A DNA stretch of 64,000 nucleotides, taken from IMG/VR virus record IMGVR_UViG_3300044695_004134, positions 1-64,000 of that record. The stretch is one strand, 5' to 3'. Shown here in pieces: positions 17,398-28,734 of the stretch. The DNA is from a virus. The first letter of the stretch is position 1. Every line of letters starts with the position of its first letter. The notes under the pieces are model-generated. The model was not told the DNA's origin. It made no database searches and worked only from the letters and a program-made list of their open reading frames with translations. The translations under genes were made by a program, and so were the position numbers.

Positions 17398-20300
17398 TTA
17401 TACATCTATCAATTTAGAAATAAGAGATTCGAGCATAGCTACTCTAGCACGAAGGTCTACAACCTCTTTGGCAAGTTCTACGGACGAAGCCAGAGCGGCA
17501 TTACCATATGAAACAGATAAAGTTTTCATATCATCATTTGCAGTCAGTATAGCTTCTGGTAATAATTCCTGTAATGACTGTGCTGATACACCAACTTGTG
17601 TTAAATCTTTTTCATCAATACGTTCATATATACCGACTTTAACTTGCGCCAATCGAGTGACATAGTTTACTGGCATATTACGCCAATTTTTCTTCAGTCT
17701 TTCGTCCGAAAATGACGTTACGCTTCCGGCCGCAGTCATGTTTCCGGACATGTCAAGCACCCAGCGGTTAGCTGACGCCGACCAACCACCAATACGAAGT
17801 ACGTTATCAGAATCCAGACCCATGTTGACAGCAAAAGCGCCGCTTCTATGGAATGACATAAACGCAGAATTACCGCCTGTTGCATATGCTTGGAGTGGTG
17901 GAGAACTTAAACTTCCTGATGTTCCACCTAAGTTAGACTGGAAATATGTTTCGGTAGTAACTGTGCTACCAAAACCTGGTCCAATTGGTCCAATTGGTCC
18001 GATTGGTCCAATGGGTCCTTGACCACCACCTGGTCCAATGGGTCCAATTGGTCCGATTGGTCCAATGGGTCCTTGACCACCACCTGGTCCAATGGGTCCA
18101 ATGGGTCCTTGTGGTCCTGTTGGTCCTCTGGGTCCGATAGGTCCAATAGGTCCGATAGGTCCAATAGGTCCGATAGGTCCAATGGGTCCTTGTGGTCCAA
18201 TTGGTCCGATAGGTCCAATAGGTCCGATAGGTCCAATGGGTCCTTGTGGTCCAATTGGTCCGATAGGTCCGATTGGGCCAGCAGGACCACCAGGTCCTTG
18301 ATTACCAATTGGTCCGATAGGTCCGATTGGGCCAGCAGGACCACCAGGTCCTTGATTACCAATTGGTCCGATTGGGCCAGCAGGACCACCAGGTCCTTGA
18401 TTACCAATTGGTCCGATAGGTCCGATTGGGCCAGCAGGACCACCAGGTCCTTGATTACCAATTGGTCCGATAGGTCCAATAGGTCCTTGTGGTCCAATCA
18501 GCCCGCTGTTTGGACCTGTCCATGCTCCAGATGAATTGATAACTTGACCGTATCCCTCAATTCCTAATGAACCTACACTTGTCGTGCCTGTTACTGTAAG
18601 TGTGCTGTTTGCGGTAACTGGTCCAGTGATTACGCCACCTGCTTTTGAAAAGTAAAGCGTAAAATCTGGAATTGGGAAAGCATCAACCCATTGTGAACTG
18701 GTTCCATCATAGTATCGTATTTTCAGTTTACCTGTGTCTGATTCCCACCAGAAATCACCAGGAGTAAAAATTGAAGGTGCTGTATCACTAATAGTAATAG
18801 TGGGAATATTTCTCCACGCTTGCCATGTGCCGGAAGATTTTCCTCTTACAGCAATACCACCTGTACGGAAGTCACCATAAATTTCATGGTACCAATCAGT
18901 GCTGTAACCTGCAACATATAATCCACCATCTGATTGTGAACCAACTGAACCACCTAGGCCATAGGATGATGGGATATTAGAATTTACATATCCAACAGCA
19001 TTAAGTGAAGTGGGGCTACTTGCGTCTAATGGGTTGCTAGAAATTGCAGAAGTGAAGTTTGGTGCAACTGCTCCAATTGGTCCAATAGGTCCAATTGGTC
19101 CAATTGGTCCTTGTGGTCCAGTATTACCGATAGGTCCAATTGGCCCGATAGGTCCTTGTGGCCCGATAGGTCCGATTGGTCCAATTGGTCCGATTGGACC
19201 CTGTGGTCCGATAGGTCCAATAGGTCCAATTGGTCCGATTGGACCCTGTGGTCCGATAGGTCCAATAGGTCCAATTGGTCCGATTGGACCCTGTGGTCCT
19301 GTTGGTCCAATAGGTCCGATTGGCCCGATAGGTCCTTGTGGTCCAATGGGTCCAATAGGACCGATGGGTCCGATTGGACCCTGTGGTCCTGTATTACCAA
19401 TGGGTCCGATAGGTCCTTGATTTCCGATTGGACCAATAGGTCCGATGGGTCCTTGTGGTCCAGTTGGTCCAGTATTACCGATTGGACCAATAGGTCCTTG
19501 ATTTCCGATTGGACCAATAGGTCCTTGTGGTCCGATTGGACCGATGGGTCCTTGTGGTCCGATTGGACCGATGGGTCCAGTATTACCGATTGGTCCGATA
19601 GGTCCTTGATTTCCGATTGGTCCCTGTGGTCCAGTAGGACCCAATGGTCCAATTGGGCCGATAGGTCCTTGATTACCAATCGGTCCTTGATTACCAATGG
19701 GTCCAATTGGTCCCTGTGGTCCTGTATTACCGATTGGTCCGATAGGTCCTTGTGGTCCGATTGGTCCAATTGGGCCGATAGGTCCTTGATTACCAATCGG
19801 TCCGATAGGTCCTTGTGGACCAGTTACACCTTGATTACCAATTGGACCAATTGGGCCGATAGGTCCGATAGGTCCTTGTGGTCCAGAAACTCCTTGATTA
19901 CCAATCGGTCCGATGGGTCCTTGTGGTCCAGTTACGCCTTGATTACCAATCGGTCCGATAGGTCCTTGCGGACCGGTTGGACCCTGATTACCAATTGGTC
20001 CAATGGGCCCGATAGGTCCAATGGGTCCCTGTGGTCCAGTGTTGCCGATAGGACCCTGTGGTCCAGTATTACCAATAGGTCCCTGTGGACCAATTGGACC
20101 CTGTGGTCCAGTTGGTCCAGTATCACCGATTGGTCCGATAGGTCCTTGTGGACCAATCACGCCTTGATTACCAATGGGTCCAATTGGTCCCTGTGGTCCA
20201 GTTACGCCTTGATTACCAATAGGTCCAATTGGTCCCTGTGGTCCTGTTGGACCTGGTGAACCTACTGCACCTGATATATTAACATCCCAATTGCTGTATG

Positions 20301-20964
20301 TACCTGAACCAGAAAAACCAACTGTTAAGAATTCTATAAAACCATTTGACGATTCGTAGTGTGTTACATCAGCATCTTGGTATAATGAAACAGTGTTAGC
20401 AATACGAAAAATTTGACCTATCGAATATGCAAGCCCAGTTCCAATAATAATACTTCGTGTATTTCCGTCACCAACTATCGTGTATGAAGTGCTACTTGTC
20501 GTGCGATATCTATCACCAACTGGACCTTGTGGGCCAGTTGCTCCAGTAGGACCTTGTGGTCCTGTTGGACCTGGAGTTAATGAAATGTTATTGGCGTAAT
20601 CAAATGATGCTTGTGCAGTAATATTTGCACTATTGGCACGACTGAAAGCCGCATTAATAATTGGCGATAGTGTTTCACCAATAATAATTTTATCGTTTGA
20701 TGAATAACCAGTAAGTGTAATGCCATTGGTACTTTCGAACGATAGAATGTCTGTTGCTGATGTGGGTACTAAGAGAGTACCATTCACATTCACCGACTCA
20801 AAAACATCCTGTAGGCGGATCGTTTTGATTTGATCCGACTCATTCTTATAATAGATAATACCATCATTGTAATTGATGGCCAATTCACCATAATTTAAAC
20901 CATTCGCATCAGGAACAATACCTGTTACGCCTGATTTTTTAATTTGAATTACTGTATTTGTCAT
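17398..20964 (-). CDS. Collagen-like tail fibre with C-terminal S74 chaperone domain
   Basis: An 1188-residue fibre. The N-terminal 130 residues start with [14 protein letters not shown], a fibre head motif also seen in the protein at 21.5 kb. Two long Gly-X-Y blocks (about residues 233-635 and 820-1000), mainly GPI, GPQ, GNQ and GPT triplets, form a predicted collagen-type triple helix. Between them lies a receptor-binding-like beta domain (about 640-820). The C-terminal 110 residues carry the S74 intramolecular chaperone ([11 protein letters not shown]), which directs trimerisation and is usually cleaved off by its Ser/Lys dyad. Long fibres of this kind determine host range. The N-terminus is coupled to the coiled-coil gene upstream. 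Confidence 0.85.
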   Translation of the reverse strand: MTNTVIQIKKSGVTGIVPDANGLNYGELAINYNDGIIYYKNESDQIKTIRLQDVFESVNVNGTLLVPTSATDILSFESTNGITLTGYSSNDKIIIGETLSPIINAAFSRANSANITAQASFDYANNISLTPGPTGPQGPTGATGPQGPVGDRYRTTSSTSYTIVGDGNTRSIIIGTGLAYSIGQIFRIANTVSLYQDADVTHYESSNGFIEFLTVGFSGSGTYSNWDVNISGAVGSPGPTGPQGPIGPIGNQGVTGPQGPIGPIGNQGVIGPQGPIGPIGDTGPTGPQGPIGPQGPIGNTGPQGPIGNTGPQGPIGPIGPIGPIGNQGPTGPQGPIGPIGNQGVTGPQGPIGPIGNQGVSGPQGPIGPIGPIGPIGNQGVTGPQGPIGPIGNQGPIGPIGPIGPQGPIGPIGNTGPQGPIGPIGNQGPIGNQGPIGPIGPLGPTGPQGPIGNQGPIGPIGNTGPIGPIGPQGPIGPIGPQGPIGPIGNQGPIGPIGNTGPTGPQGPIGPIGPIGNQGPIGPIGNTGPQGPIGPIGPIGPIGPQGPIGPIGPIGPTGPQGPIGPIGPIGPIGPQGPIGPIGPIGPIGPQGPIGPIGPIGPIGPQGPIGPIGPIGNTGPQGPIGPIGPIGPIGAVAPNFTSAISSNPLDASSPTSLNAVGYVNSNIPSSYGLGGSVGSQSDGGLYVAGYSTDWYHEIYGDFRTGGIAVRGKSSGTWQAWRNIPTITISDTAPSIFTPGDFWWESDTGKLKIRYYDGTSSQWVDAFPIPDFTLYFSKAGGVITGPVTANSTLTVTGTTSVGSLGIEGYGQVINSSGAWTGPNSGLIGPQGPIGPIGPIGNQGPGGPAGPIGPIGPIGNQGPGGPAGPIGPIGNQGPGGPAGPIGPIGPIGNQGPGGPAGPIGPIGPIGPQGPIGPIGPIGPIGPIGPQGPIGPIGPIGPIGPIGPIGPRGPTGPQGPIGPIGPGGGQGPIGPIGPIGPIGPGGGQGPIGPIGPIGPIGPGFGSTVTTETYFQSNLGGTSGSLSSPPLQAYATGGNSAFMSFHRSGAFAVNMGLDSDNVLRIGGWSASANRWVLDMSGNMTAAGSVTSFSDERLKKNWRNMPVNYVTRLAQVKVGIYERIDEKDLTQVGVSAQSLQELLPEAILTANDDMKTLSVSYGNAALASSVELAKEVVDLRARVAMLESLISKLIDV
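17971..18503 (-). repeat. Collagen-like Gly-X-Y repeat block 2 (coding)
   Basis: Tandem 9-base units encoding GPI, GPQ, GPG and GPA triplets within the collagen-like fibre gene. The block includes nearly identical copies of [15 protein letters not shown], which suggests recent unequal recombination. Confidence 0.85.
19070..20265 (-). repeat. Collagen-like Gly-X-Y repeat block 1 (coding)
   Basis: About 400 codons of Gly-X-Y triplets (GPI, GPQ, GNQ, GNT, GPT) in the collagen-like fibre gene. Units differ by silent changes, but neighbouring copies are nearly identical. A shorter related stretch lies at about 20515-20580. Confidence 0.85.
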
Positions 20965-21503
20965 TAGAAGCTACCGGCGTCCTCAGTTATTATTGTTTCT
21001 TTGAATGGAATTTTTTTGACACCTTTTTTAGACTCGATTTCATTTTTCAAATTTCGGGCAAGCTCAGTTGTCAAAGATTCAATAATTTTTATCTTTTCGT
21101 TTAATTCAGATTCAAAAGTTTTAGTCTTCTCATCCATTTGAGATTCAAGTTCATTAATTTTTGTGACCAAATTCTCATTATGTTTTCTTGATTTAACTAA
21201 TTCATTTTTAAAAGTATCAATGTGTTCCGAATTCTTTTTGAGTTCACTTGATTCTGAAACGACTATATCTTTTTGTTTCCTCATTTCACCTAATTGGTGT
21301 TTGAGTGAATCAATTTCATTTTGTTTTATAGAAAGTTCTTCTTTATTTTTATTTTCAAAATGTCTTAAACTTTCGGACGCAACATGCAAATCTTCTTCTG
21401 CAATTTTTTTCTGGGTTTGCAGAACAAGATTTTTATGTATAGATTCGGTGACTGTTGCAGATAATAATTCAATATATGAGGCAACAAATTTTTCTTGGTT
21501 CAT
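20964..21503 (-). CDS. Coiled-coil protein of the fibre operon
   Basis: A 179-residue protein that is almost entirely Lys/Glu/Asn-rich coiled coil (about residues 25-160). It ends in DAGSF, similar to the GGTF ending of two neighbouring fibre proteins. No catalytic motif is seen. Its stop overlaps the ATG of the collagen-fibre gene, so it is probably a fibre-associated assembly factor or a structural spacer. Function is inferred only from context. Confidence 0.55.
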   Translation of the reverse strand: MNQEKFVASYIELLSATVTESIHKNLVLQTQKKIAEEDLHVASESLRHFENKNKEELSIKQNEIDSLKHQLGEMRKQKDIVVSESSELKKNSEHIDTFKNELVKSRKHNENLVTKINELESQMDEKTKTFESELNEKIKIIESLTTELARNLKNEIESKKGVKKIPFKETIITEDAGSF

Positions 21504-21527
21504 ACTATATCTCCATCAATTATTTGG

Positions 21528-21534
21528 TATTTAG
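21528..21534 (-). promoter_or_regulatory. Possible late promoter variant (CTAAATA)
   Basis: CTAAATA on the minus strand 25 bases before the coiled-coil gene. CTAAATA-like late motifs are known from cyanophage relatives; here the motif is partly inside the end of the upstream gene, so chance is possible. Confidence 0.35.
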
Positions 21535-23264
21535 AATGTGCCTCCATCAAGCCCACCAAATTTAACACCGTCTGTTCGATATTGTAAAACTTGCCCTGCT
21601 GTTGGTGTGTTTGTTACTCCGAATGCACCTGTTCCATTACCAAATAATACAGCGTTTGCTGTAACTGTTTGTAATCCAGTGCCACCAAAAGCCACAGGTA
21701 ATCCAAAACCTGCACCTAAAACTTTTGTGTTGTTTATATATACTGATGAAACATTGGCTGCACCGGAAACATCAAGCGTATAGTTTGTGTTTGCACCAGA
21801 AGATTTACCAATTGCCCATGTTGGAACACCAGTTAGAGAATCATTTGCTCTTGTAATGAAACCAACGATGTTAGATGTTTCTACTGCGCCAATATGGAAA
21901 TATAGACCACCAATGTTTGCGGAAGAAACGTCTGAAGTACCAGTACCAATCCATAAGTTACCAAAACCTATGCCAGTTTGTCCTGCAACCAACAAATAAC
22001 CATCATTTGGTTTATGAAAGCCATCATAGCTGTATGCGCCGCCAGCCATACCCATATCAATATAGCCGGTTGAATCTGTACCATTGTCGGCTGTTACAAC
22101 ATAGTCAGCAGAACCTTCATTGTTCAAGTTCTGTAAGTTATTTTGCACATATCGATAGCTTGAGCCTGTACCCTGATACATTGTATTAGGTAAAGGTTCA
22201 TATGAGGAATATCCTACGGCCAACGTTGTGTTCGATGCATCGAACCTTAAATAGGTGTTAGCCTCGATTGCATTATTACCACTAACTGAATGTGACAATG
22301 TAACGAAATGTTGATTTTGTATATGCCCGGTTGCATCCGTCATATTGGCATAATATGCTACGTTTGCAACGTTAGCCAGTTGTACGTTCGATGCAACAAG
22401 CAACTGATTCGTAATGATTGTTCCGTTTGCAGTCATTGATGCAACGTTTGAGTGCCCAGATACTTCTAGTACACCAACATGTAAACCATTTGTTACTGAA
22501 CCTGCATTCAGTGTAGTTGTACCCGCAATTGATTGACCGCCGCCAGTGTCAACGATATCATATATTGAACCTGTAGCAGAATCTACTTGCCATTTGTCTG
22601 TAGCTTCGTTCCACTTGATGGCTGCATTATCTGCTGCACCACGATTAACTGTAATGAATGCATCGATAAGTGGAGAACCACTTGCGTTAGCATTCATTAC
22701 AATTTCATTATTATCGACTAATAGTGTCTCTACGTTTGTATATGATGTTGCGCCTTTTACTGTTAAGTTGCCAGACACTACAACGTTTTGTACAAAAGAT
22801 GCTGTATTTTGCGTAAATGTTGCAACAGTTGCATTATTTGCAACAATAATAACTGAACCACCTGCAACTGTGTTACTTGTATTTACGTTAGAGTAACCAA
22901 TAGAACCTATAGTGCCTTCATATATTGTGTTTGATGATAATGCACTTATTCTGGTATCTAAGTAACCCTTATTGACAGCATCCGTAGACTGTGAAGCGCC
23001 ATCAGCAATCGAAACCATCTTAAACGCTGCGTCTCCTGCATTATCACGGCGAACAATAGTGTTACCCGTGTTCGAAGAGGTGGCATTATCAAGTAGATTG
23101 ACATAGTATTTACCACCAATTGTAATTACGGAATTATCCGTATTACCTACGAATAATTTGTCTGATACGTATGAGTATGCTTGTTCACCCGGATTTAATG
23201 TTGTAGGTAAAGAAGTTACGTCTGAACGTAAAATTTGAATGATTGTGTTTGTTGCGCCTGCCAT
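21531..23264 (-). CDS. Tail fibre-like structural protein
   Basis: A 577-residue beta-rich protein. The N-terminus (NTIIQILRSDVTSLPTTLNP) is a fibre-head motif shared with the collagen-like fibre. The middle is rich in Asn/Ser/Thr/Val repeats, and the C-terminus ends in GGLDGGTF. There is no S74 chaperone domain. It lies in the fibre cluster between the 74-residue gene and the coiled-coil protein and overlaps the former by one base. Probably a proximal fibre segment or fibre adaptor. Confidence 0.65.
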   Translation of the reverse strand: MAGATNTIIQILRSDVTSLPTTLNPGEQAYSYVSDKLFVGNTDNSVITIGGKYYVNLLDNATSSNTGNTIVRRDNAGDAAFKMVSIADGASQSTDAVNKGYLDTRISALSSNTIYEGTIGSIGYSNVNTSNTVAGGSVIIVANNATVATFTQNTASFVQNVVVSGNLTVKGATSYTNVETLLVDNNEIVMNANASGSPLIDAFITVNRGAADNAAIKWNEATDKWQVDSATGSIYDIVDTGGGQSIAGTTTLNAGSVTNGLHVGVLEVSGHSNVASMTANGTIITNQLLVASNVQLANVANVAYYANMTDATGHIQNQHFVTLSHSVSGNNAIEANTYLRFDASNTTLAVGYSSYEPLPNTMYQGTGSSYRYVQNNLQNLNNEGSADYVVTADNGTDSTGYIDMGMAGGAYSYDGFHKPNDGYLLVAGQTGIGFGNLWIGTGTSDVSSANIGGLYFHIGAVETSNIVGFITRANDSLTGVPTWAIGKSSGANTNYTLDVSGAANVSSVYINNTKVLGAGFGLPVAFGGTGLQTVTANAVLFGNGTGAFGVTNTPTAGQVLQYRTDGVKFGGLDGGTF

Positions 23265-23488
23265 TAGAATGTGCCTCCGTTTAATCGTGGTATGTTTTGA
23301 ACCACGAATTTTTGTATTGTACTGTCATAAGTCAAGACAGAGTTATTGTTTGCTGAATTCATAATTTCCACATCTGTAGCATTTGCTATAACAACATCAG
23401 TAGGATTAGGTAAATAATTGAAAGTTTTAACTCTCGGTGCATTTACCGAAGCCAGAGAGACCTTCACTGTATTTATTGTTTGTGACAT
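23264..23488 (-). CDS. Small fibre-operon structural protein
   Basis: A 74-residue protein of beta-type composition ending in RLNGGTF, the same ending as the adjacent 577-residue fibre protein. Overlaps of one base on each side tie it into the fibre operon. It may be a fibre connector or a short derivative of a fibre C-terminal module. No known family is recognised. Confidence 0.5.
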   Translation of the reverse strand: MSQTINTVKVSLASVNAPRVKTFNYLPNPTDVVIANATDVEIMNSANNNSVLTYDSTIQKFVVQNIPRLNGGTF

Positions 23489-23841
23489 TATAACATTCCA
23501 GGAGTTTTAGTTACCTGAGGAGATACATTCACAATACCCTCTAACACACGAACTCTTGTTTGTGTGTTTGTCAAATATACATCATACACATATCTTCCAG
23601 GATAAATGTTCGCCGTGTTTGCAGAGTCCAATGATATGGTTATAATTCCAAGCAATGGATTATTTCCTGTTGAAACGGTGAATGTTGCGGCCGCATTTGA
23701 AGAATAATATGATTTACGCATCTGTGATGATGCTGTGTATGTGGCAAGGTTAAAAGATTCTCCGGCAACATCATCCAATTCAATGGATGCGTTGAATGAT
23801 GAGCCTTGCTCCAAAAACAGTTCTGAATAACCTGCTGGCAT
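23488..23841 (-). CDS. Structural protein of the tail-fibre region
   Basis: A 117-residue protein of alternating beta strands. The pattern YSELFLEQGSSFNASIEL at the N-terminus and a C-terminal YPGRYVYDVYLTNTQTRVRVLEG-type strand pair (quoted in part) recur in fibre-operon proteins of T4-like marine phages. It looks like an Ig-like domain. A late promoter variant lies about 27 bases upstream, so it starts the fibre sub-operon. Probably part of the fibre attachment apparatus. Confidence 0.55.
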   Translation of the reverse strand: MPAGYSELFLEQGSSFNASIELDDVAGESFNLATYTASSQMRKSYYSSNAAATFTVSTGNNPLLGIITISLDSANTANIYPGRYVYDVYLTNTQTRVRVLEGIVNVSPQVTKTPGML

Positions 23842-23867
23842 ATCGTTAGTTTCCTTTTAATATGGTA

Positions 23868-23875
23868 TATTTATT
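23868..23875 (-). promoter_or_regulatory. Late promoter variant (AATAAATA)
   Basis: AATAAATA on the minus strand 27 bases before the start of the gene at 23841, in the gap after the giant repeat fibre. Confidence 0.5.
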
Positions 23876-23898
23876 AACTTCCGGAAATTAACGAATAC

Positions 23899-26800
23899 TT
23901 AGGGTATTTTTTTCTTCAGTTCTTTGACTTCATTCGACAGTTCTTTAACCGCTTCAATGAGAACACCAACTATGTTACCATATGCAACTGACAAATATTC
24001 GGATTCTTTTTCTTTTTGTACAACTTCCGGTAAAACTTTTTGTACTTCTTGTGCGATAACACCAACACCAGGCCTACCTTCACGTTCGAATCTCACTCCT
24101 CTCATATTTTCAATACACAGGAGAGCATTTTCAATAGTTTGAATATTAGTTTTTAATCTTTCATCAGAATAAGCAGTAACGTTGCCTGGAGCAGTTAAGT
24201 CTCCTGTGCTAGGATTGAATGTGAATGCTGTTGCTGTTGTTCTAACACTTGGTGTTTGATTGCTGCCGGCACTTGCAACAAACACTGGGAAAAAAGAAGC
24301 GTCTGTTGTTATTGCAGTGGCATTAATTTCAGTGGAAGGTCCGATTGGCCCAATAGGTCCGATTGGACCGATGGGTCCTTGTGGACCTAGAGGTCCGATA
24401 GGTCCGATTGGTCCAATGGGTCCTTGTGGTCCAATAGGTCCGATAGGTCCTTGTGGTCCAATGGGTCCTTGTGGTCCAATAGGTCCGATGGGTCCTTGTG
24501 GTCCGATTGGTCCGATTGGTCCAATGGGTCCAATGGGTCCTTGTGGTCCGATTGGTCCGATTGGTCCAATGGGTCCAATGGGTCCTTGTGGTCCAATAGG
24601 TCCGATAGGTCCTTGTGGTCCAATAGGTCCAATTGGACCAATGGGTCCAATTGGTCCTTGTGGTCCTGTAGGTCCTGTTGGACCTCTAGGTCCGATTGGT
24701 CCAATGGGTCCAATGGGTCCTTGTGGCCCGATAGGTCCAATTGGTCCAATGGGTCCTTGTGGTCCGATTGGTCCGATAGGTCCTTGCGGCCCGATTGGTC
24801 CGATAGGTCCTTGTGGTCCAATGGGTCCGATTGGTCCAATGGGTCCTTGTGGTCCAATAGGTCCGATAGGTCCTTGTGGCCCGATTGGTCCGATGGGTCC
24901 TTGTGGCCCGATTGGTCCAATAGGCCCGATAGGACCAATGGGTCCTTGTGGTCCAATAGGACCAATGGGTCCAATGGGTCCGATTGGTCCCTGAGGTCCA
25001 ATAGGTCCGATTGGTCCTTGTGGTCCAATGTTACCTGCTCTAGTGAATTGCACCATCACCAAATCGTTGTTAGTAAATGTTCCCACACCAGAAACGTATG
25101 TAAGAACAACAGTTCTAAACCCTGTTGAGTCTGTTACTGTACCTGAAGCAAATACAGCATACTTAGATGTTGGTGAACCGAACACAGAGAGTCTGATGTA
25201 ACCTTTAGTTGCACCGTTTGCTTGACCCCATTCTGTAAGTATGGTGGAAATATCATTGCCATATGTGTCAAGGTTATCAAAGTAACCAGCGGTTGCAGAA
25301 GCAATCGTTCCATTATTCAGTCTGAAGAAACCTGCACCAGGATCTGAAGCTGTGGTTGTTGTTGAATACTGTTGTGCAACACCAAGAACTGCACCGGAGT
25401 TAACAACGTTCGATGAAATTCTGGAATTTACATCCAACCTCATCTGATTAATTCGGTTTGCTGTAGCGGCTTGTGTCGTACTTGTGCTTGTATCAGTGTC
25501 GTTCAACTGAACAATACCAGCGTTGTTTACGTTAGCTGTATATTTTTCAGTAACAATTGTATTGTATGTGTTCGGGTTAGCACCAGAAATCTCACGTATT
25601 TTCCACATGCTATCGGAATTATCAAATCTGATATATGCATTTGGTGAGAAAGCTGGACCAATCGTACTTGTTCCAAGAGTTGTTGTAAGTGTTCCTGCTG
25701 AAACAGCAACTGTAACGACAAAAGTAAATGAAGTCGAGTTTACATTTGTTACAGTCCAAGTACCATTCAATTTAGTTTGTTGTGTACCTGTTGCACCTGC
25801 AACTGTTATGGATTGTCCAGTGGCAACTGTGACCGCACCGGCATGGTTACATGTTACAGTTGTAGTTCCATTACCAACAAAGTTTGTTGGTGTTATACCA
25901 TAAGTTGTCGATAACTGTCGTTGTACACCGAATTGTGCGGTTTGTGATGCTGTGATTGGTGTTGCACCGTACAAGTCAAACTCAGATGAGTTGTACACTG
26001 TACCACCATCAATAACAAAGTTACCCTTAACCGTTAAATCTTTGCCAGCAATAATAGAATTGTTTGAAAAAATGTTATCTGCGTTGATAGATGGAGTGTA
26101 AATGTCTGTGTTAGCAGTCAAGAAATTTACATTGATATTATCTACAACAGAAATATATTGTACGTTTGCGCCTATAATATTGGCTGTTCCTCCAACATTT
26201 ACTGTGTTGGCATTCATATGGCTAGTATTGATTACAGAATTTGCTGTAATATAACCAACATTCAACATTGTAGCAATTCTACCGTAACTTGCAACGTTTA
26301 AATTACCACCGTTCAAGTTTGTATTAGCAGTGATTGTACCACTAATCATTGATGTGTTAGCAACCAAACCCGCGGTTACAATCGTACTATTAGCAACCAA
26401 ACCAGCGGTTACAATCGTACTATTAGCAACCAAACCAGCGGTTACAATCGTACTATTAGCAACCAAACCAGCGGTTACAATCGTACTATTAGCAACCAAA
26501 CCAGCGGTTATCACTCCAGTATTAGCAACAATATTACCAGCTTGTAATCTGGTTGTGAATGCTTCTGTTGTAGTAATATGACTATTGGAATTCAAGGATC
26601 CGGCATATGAAATACCAGACGCATAAGCCTGTGTTGTAGTAATATGACTATTGGAATTCAAGGACCCAGAGATTAATCCAGTGTTAGCAACAATATCATC
26701 GGCTTGTAATCTGGTTGTAAATGTTTCTGTTGTTGTTACATATGAATTAGAATTCATTGACATTACATATGCATTACTAGAAGTATATAATGTGGCGGTG

Positions 26801-28512
26801 TTAACGAAAACGTTAGCCGATAAACTGTTAACATTAGCAGTCAATGAGTATACATTAGATGTGGTAACGTATGAATTAGAATTCAATGACATTACATACG
26901 CATTACTAGATGTATATAATGTGGCGGTGTTAACGAAACTGTTGGCACTCAAGAAATTTGTATTGACACTAGTGTTAGCTACTAGACCAGCAGTTACAAC
27001 CCCTGTATTAGCAACAAGTGCATTTGTTATCACTCCAGTATTTGCTACAATATTACCTGCTTGTAATCTGGTTGTAAATGATTCCGTTGTAGTAACATAA
27101 CTATTTGAATTCAATGACATTGTATACGCATTACTAGATGTATATAATGTGGCGGTGTTAACAAATGAATTAGCACTCAAGAAATTTGTATTGACACTAG
27201 TGTTAGCCACCAAACCGGCGGTTACAATGGTGTTATTAGCAACCAACCCGGCGGTTACAACCCCTGTATTAGCAACAAGTGCATTTGTTATCACTCCAGT
27301 GTTAGCAACAATATTGCCTGCTTGTAATCTGGTTGTAAATGATTCCGTTGTAGTAACATAACTATTTGAATTCAATGACATTACATATGCATTGCTGGAC
27401 GTATATAATGTGGCAGTATTAACAAATGAATTAGCACTCAAGAAGTTTGTATTGACACTAGTGTTAGCCACCAAACCAGCAGTTATCATTCCAGTGTTAG
27501 CAACAATATTACCTGCTTGTAATCTGGATGTAAATGCTTCGGTTGTGGTAACATAACTATTGGAATTCAATGACATTACATATGCATTACTAGAAGTATA
27601 TAATGTGGCGGTGTTAACGAAACTGTTGGCACTTAAAAAGTCTGTATTGACTCTAGTGTTAGCCACCAAACCAGCGGTTACAATCGTACTATTAGCTACT
27701 AGACCAGCAGTTACAATCGTACTATTAGCTACTAGACCAGCGGTTACAACCCCTGTATTAGCTACCAAACCAGCGGTTACAACCCCTGTATTAGCAACAA
27801 TATTATCTGCTTGTAATCTGGATGTAAATGCTTCGGTTGTGGTAACATAACTATTGGAATTCAATGACATTACATACGCATTACTAGATGTATATAATGT
27901 GGCAGTATTAACGTATACATTTGCACTTAGAACATTAACGTTAATTGCGCCCGCAATATTAGCCCAACCAGCATTTACTTCAATGTTTGCTGTTAAGTTC
28001 TGTGTGTATCCAGTTGAAATATACAATAGGGGTGTTTGAATCCATGTATTCGATACGAGATTAGCAATTCTTGTATTACCACCGACAACTAAATTATTTG
28101 CAAGTGTTACATTGCCATTAAACAATGAGTTGTTTGCAACATACAGGCTTGGACCGCCAGCATTGTTCAGCCCTGCACCTACGATTTGAAGATTGGCTAA
28201 GTTTGCAACACCATCAACACGAAGCCCTAGCCCGGTATTGTTAGCAACATAAATGAAACCTGTCGTACTGACAGTCAATCCATTTTGTATTGTCGCCGAA
28301 GAGCCTACACCAGAAACTTGAAATGAACCTTGTATAAGTGCATTATTGGAAACTTGTAAGCCAGTTCCAGGAGAATCAATAAGGAAAGTGCCGGTGTTTT
28401 TGGTGTAGTTGTTCGCACCAATATCATTGGTTTCCGACAACACGTTGTTTGTTGTGGTTACCCAATCACCAAATGTGTTGGCATAATTTAAAGGAATGAT
28501 TTGATTAGCCAT
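23899..28512 (-). CDS. Giant repeat tail fibre with collagen-like block and S74 chaperone domain
   Basis: A 1537-residue fibre. Residues 1-200 form an N-terminal attachment region. Residues about 200-730 consist of repeated modules with a T-L-Y-T-S-S-N-A-Y core and 11-residue units of the type [12 protein letters not shown] beta region follows, then a Gly-X-Y collagen-like block (about residues 1160-1390). The C-terminal 100 residues are an S74 chaperone domain ([13 protein letters not shown], then [15 protein letters not shown]). It is probably the main host-recognition fibre or a partner of the 1188-residue fibre. The internal repeats are likely sites of length variation. Confidence 0.85.
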   Translation of the reverse strand: MANQIIPLNYANTFGDWVTTTNNVLSETNDIGANNYTKNTGTFLIDSPGTGLQVSNNALIQGSFQVSGVGSSATIQNGLTVSTTGFIYVANNTGLGLRVDGVANLANLQIVGAGLNNAGGPSLYVANNSLFNGNVTLANNLVVGGNTRIANLVSNTWIQTPLLYISTGYTQNLTANIEVNAGWANIAGAINVNVLSANVYVNTATLYTSSNAYVMSLNSNSYVTTTEAFTSRLQADNIVANTGVVTAGLVANTGVVTAGLVANSTIVTAGLVANSTIVTAGLVANTRVNTDFLSANSFVNTATLYTSSNAYVMSLNSNSYVTTTEAFTSRLQAGNIVANTGMITAGLVANTSVNTNFLSANSFVNTATLYTSSNAYVMSLNSNSYVTTTESFTTRLQAGNIVANTGVITNALVANTGVVTAGLVANNTIVTAGLVANTSVNTNFLSANSFVNTATLYTSSNAYTMSLNSNSYVTTTESFTTRLQAGNIVANTGVITNALVANTGVVTAGLVANTSVNTNFLSANSFVNTATLYTSSNAYVMSLNSNSYVTTSNVYSLTANVNSLSANVFVNTATLYTSSNAYVMSMNSNSYVTTTETFTTRLQADDIVANTGLISGSLNSNSHITTTQAYASGISYAGSLNSNSHITTTEAFTTRLQAGNIVANTGVITAGLVANSTIVTAGLVANSTIVTAGLVANSTIVTAGLVANSTIVTAGLVANTSMISGTITANTNLNGGNLNVASYGRIATMLNVGYITANSVINTSHMNANTVNVGGTANIIGANVQYISVVDNINVNFLTANTDIYTPSINADNIFSNNSIIAGKDLTVKGNFVIDGGTVYNSSEFDLYGATPITASQTAQFGVQRQLSTTYGITPTNFVGNGTTTVTCNHAGAVTVATGQSITVAGATGTQQTKLNGTWTVTNVNSTSFTFVVTVAVSAGTLTTTLGTSTIGPAFSPNAYIRFDNSDSMWKIREISGANPNTYNTIVTEKYTANVNNAGIVQLNDTDTSTSTTQAATANRINQMRLDVNSRISSNVVNSGAVLGVAQQYSTTTTASDPGAGFFRLNNGTIASATAGYFDNLDTYGNDISTILTEWGQANGATKGYIRLSVFGSPTSKYAVFASGTVTDSTGFRTVVLTYVSGVGTFTNNDLVMVQFTRAGNIGPQGPIGPIGPQGPIGPIGPIGPIGPQGPIGPIGPIGPIGPQGPIGPIGPQGPIGPIGPQGPIGPIGPIGPQGPIGPIGPQGPIGPIGPQGPIGPIGPIGPQGPIGPIGPIGPRGPTGPTGPQGPIGPIGPIGPIGPQGPIGPIGPQGPIGPIGPIGPIGPQGPIGPIGPIGPIGPQGPIGPIGPQGPIGPQGPIGPIGPQGPIGPIGPIGPLGPQGPIGPIGPIGPIGPSTEINATAITTDASFFPVFVASAGSNQTPSVRTTATAFTFNPSTGDLTAPGNVTAYSDERLKTNIQTIENALLCIENMRGVRFEREGRPGVGVIAQEVQKVLPEVVQKEKESEYLSVAYGNIVGVLIEAVKELSNEVKELKKKIP
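24335..25032 (-). repeat. Collagen-like Gly-X-Y repeat block in the giant fibre (coding)
   Basis: Tandem GPI/GPQ triplet units, about 230 codons, in frame in the giant fibre gene. The DNA is similar enough to the blocks of the 1188-residue fibre to allow recombination between the two genes. Confidence 0.85.
26350..27910 (-). repeat. 33-bp and longer modular repeats in the giant fibre (coding)
   Basis: In-frame units of 33 bases encode [22 protein letters not shown]. They are embedded in larger modules (about 190-240 bases) that encode the T-L-Y-T-S-S-N-A-Y motif. Copies around 26380-26510 are almost identical. Confidence 0.8.
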
Positions 28513-28732
28513 TGTTGCCCTTGCCTATTAATTGCTTCAGTAGTTCTTTGATATCGGTTACATCGCTTTTCATTGATGTAATTTCCAACTTTATATTATT
28601 TATTTCATCTTTTTGAGACTTAATTATTTTTGATCTATTAAAATACTCTTCTTTGGCACTTCTATCATTATTGATAAGTGCCATAGAATTTGTATCTCTT
28701 AGATAATTAGTGTCGTTAACTTGCACTAACAT
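28505..28732 (-). CDS. Small coiled-coil protein of the fibre operon
   Basis: A 75-residue protein with an N-terminal [20 protein letters not shown] segment and a C-terminal coiled coil. Similar short proteins with an 'LVRD..(S/T)xAxxN' start occur next to fibre genes in T4-like marine phages. It sits between the giant DUF4815 protein and the giant fibre and overlaps the fibre start. Likely a small virion component. Function unknown. Confidence 0.55.
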   Translation of the reverse strand: MLVQVNDTNYLRDTNSMALINNDRSAKEEYFNRSKIIKSQKDEINNIKLEITSMKSDVTDIKELLKQLIGKGNNG

Positions 28733-28734
28733 TA

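Noticed and set aside
19111-20259. Long plus-strand ORF opposite the collagen-like block (and others at 18019, 24260 and 24424)
   Set aside because: The Gly-X-Y repeat leaves several frames open on both strands. The translated products are monotonous W/S/D/N repeats with no ribosome site, and the minus-strand fibre frame is supported by flanking domains.
26380-26520. CRISPR-like direct repeats of 33 bp
   Set aside because: The repeats are contiguous, in frame, encode an 11-residue unit and have no unique spacers or cas genes.
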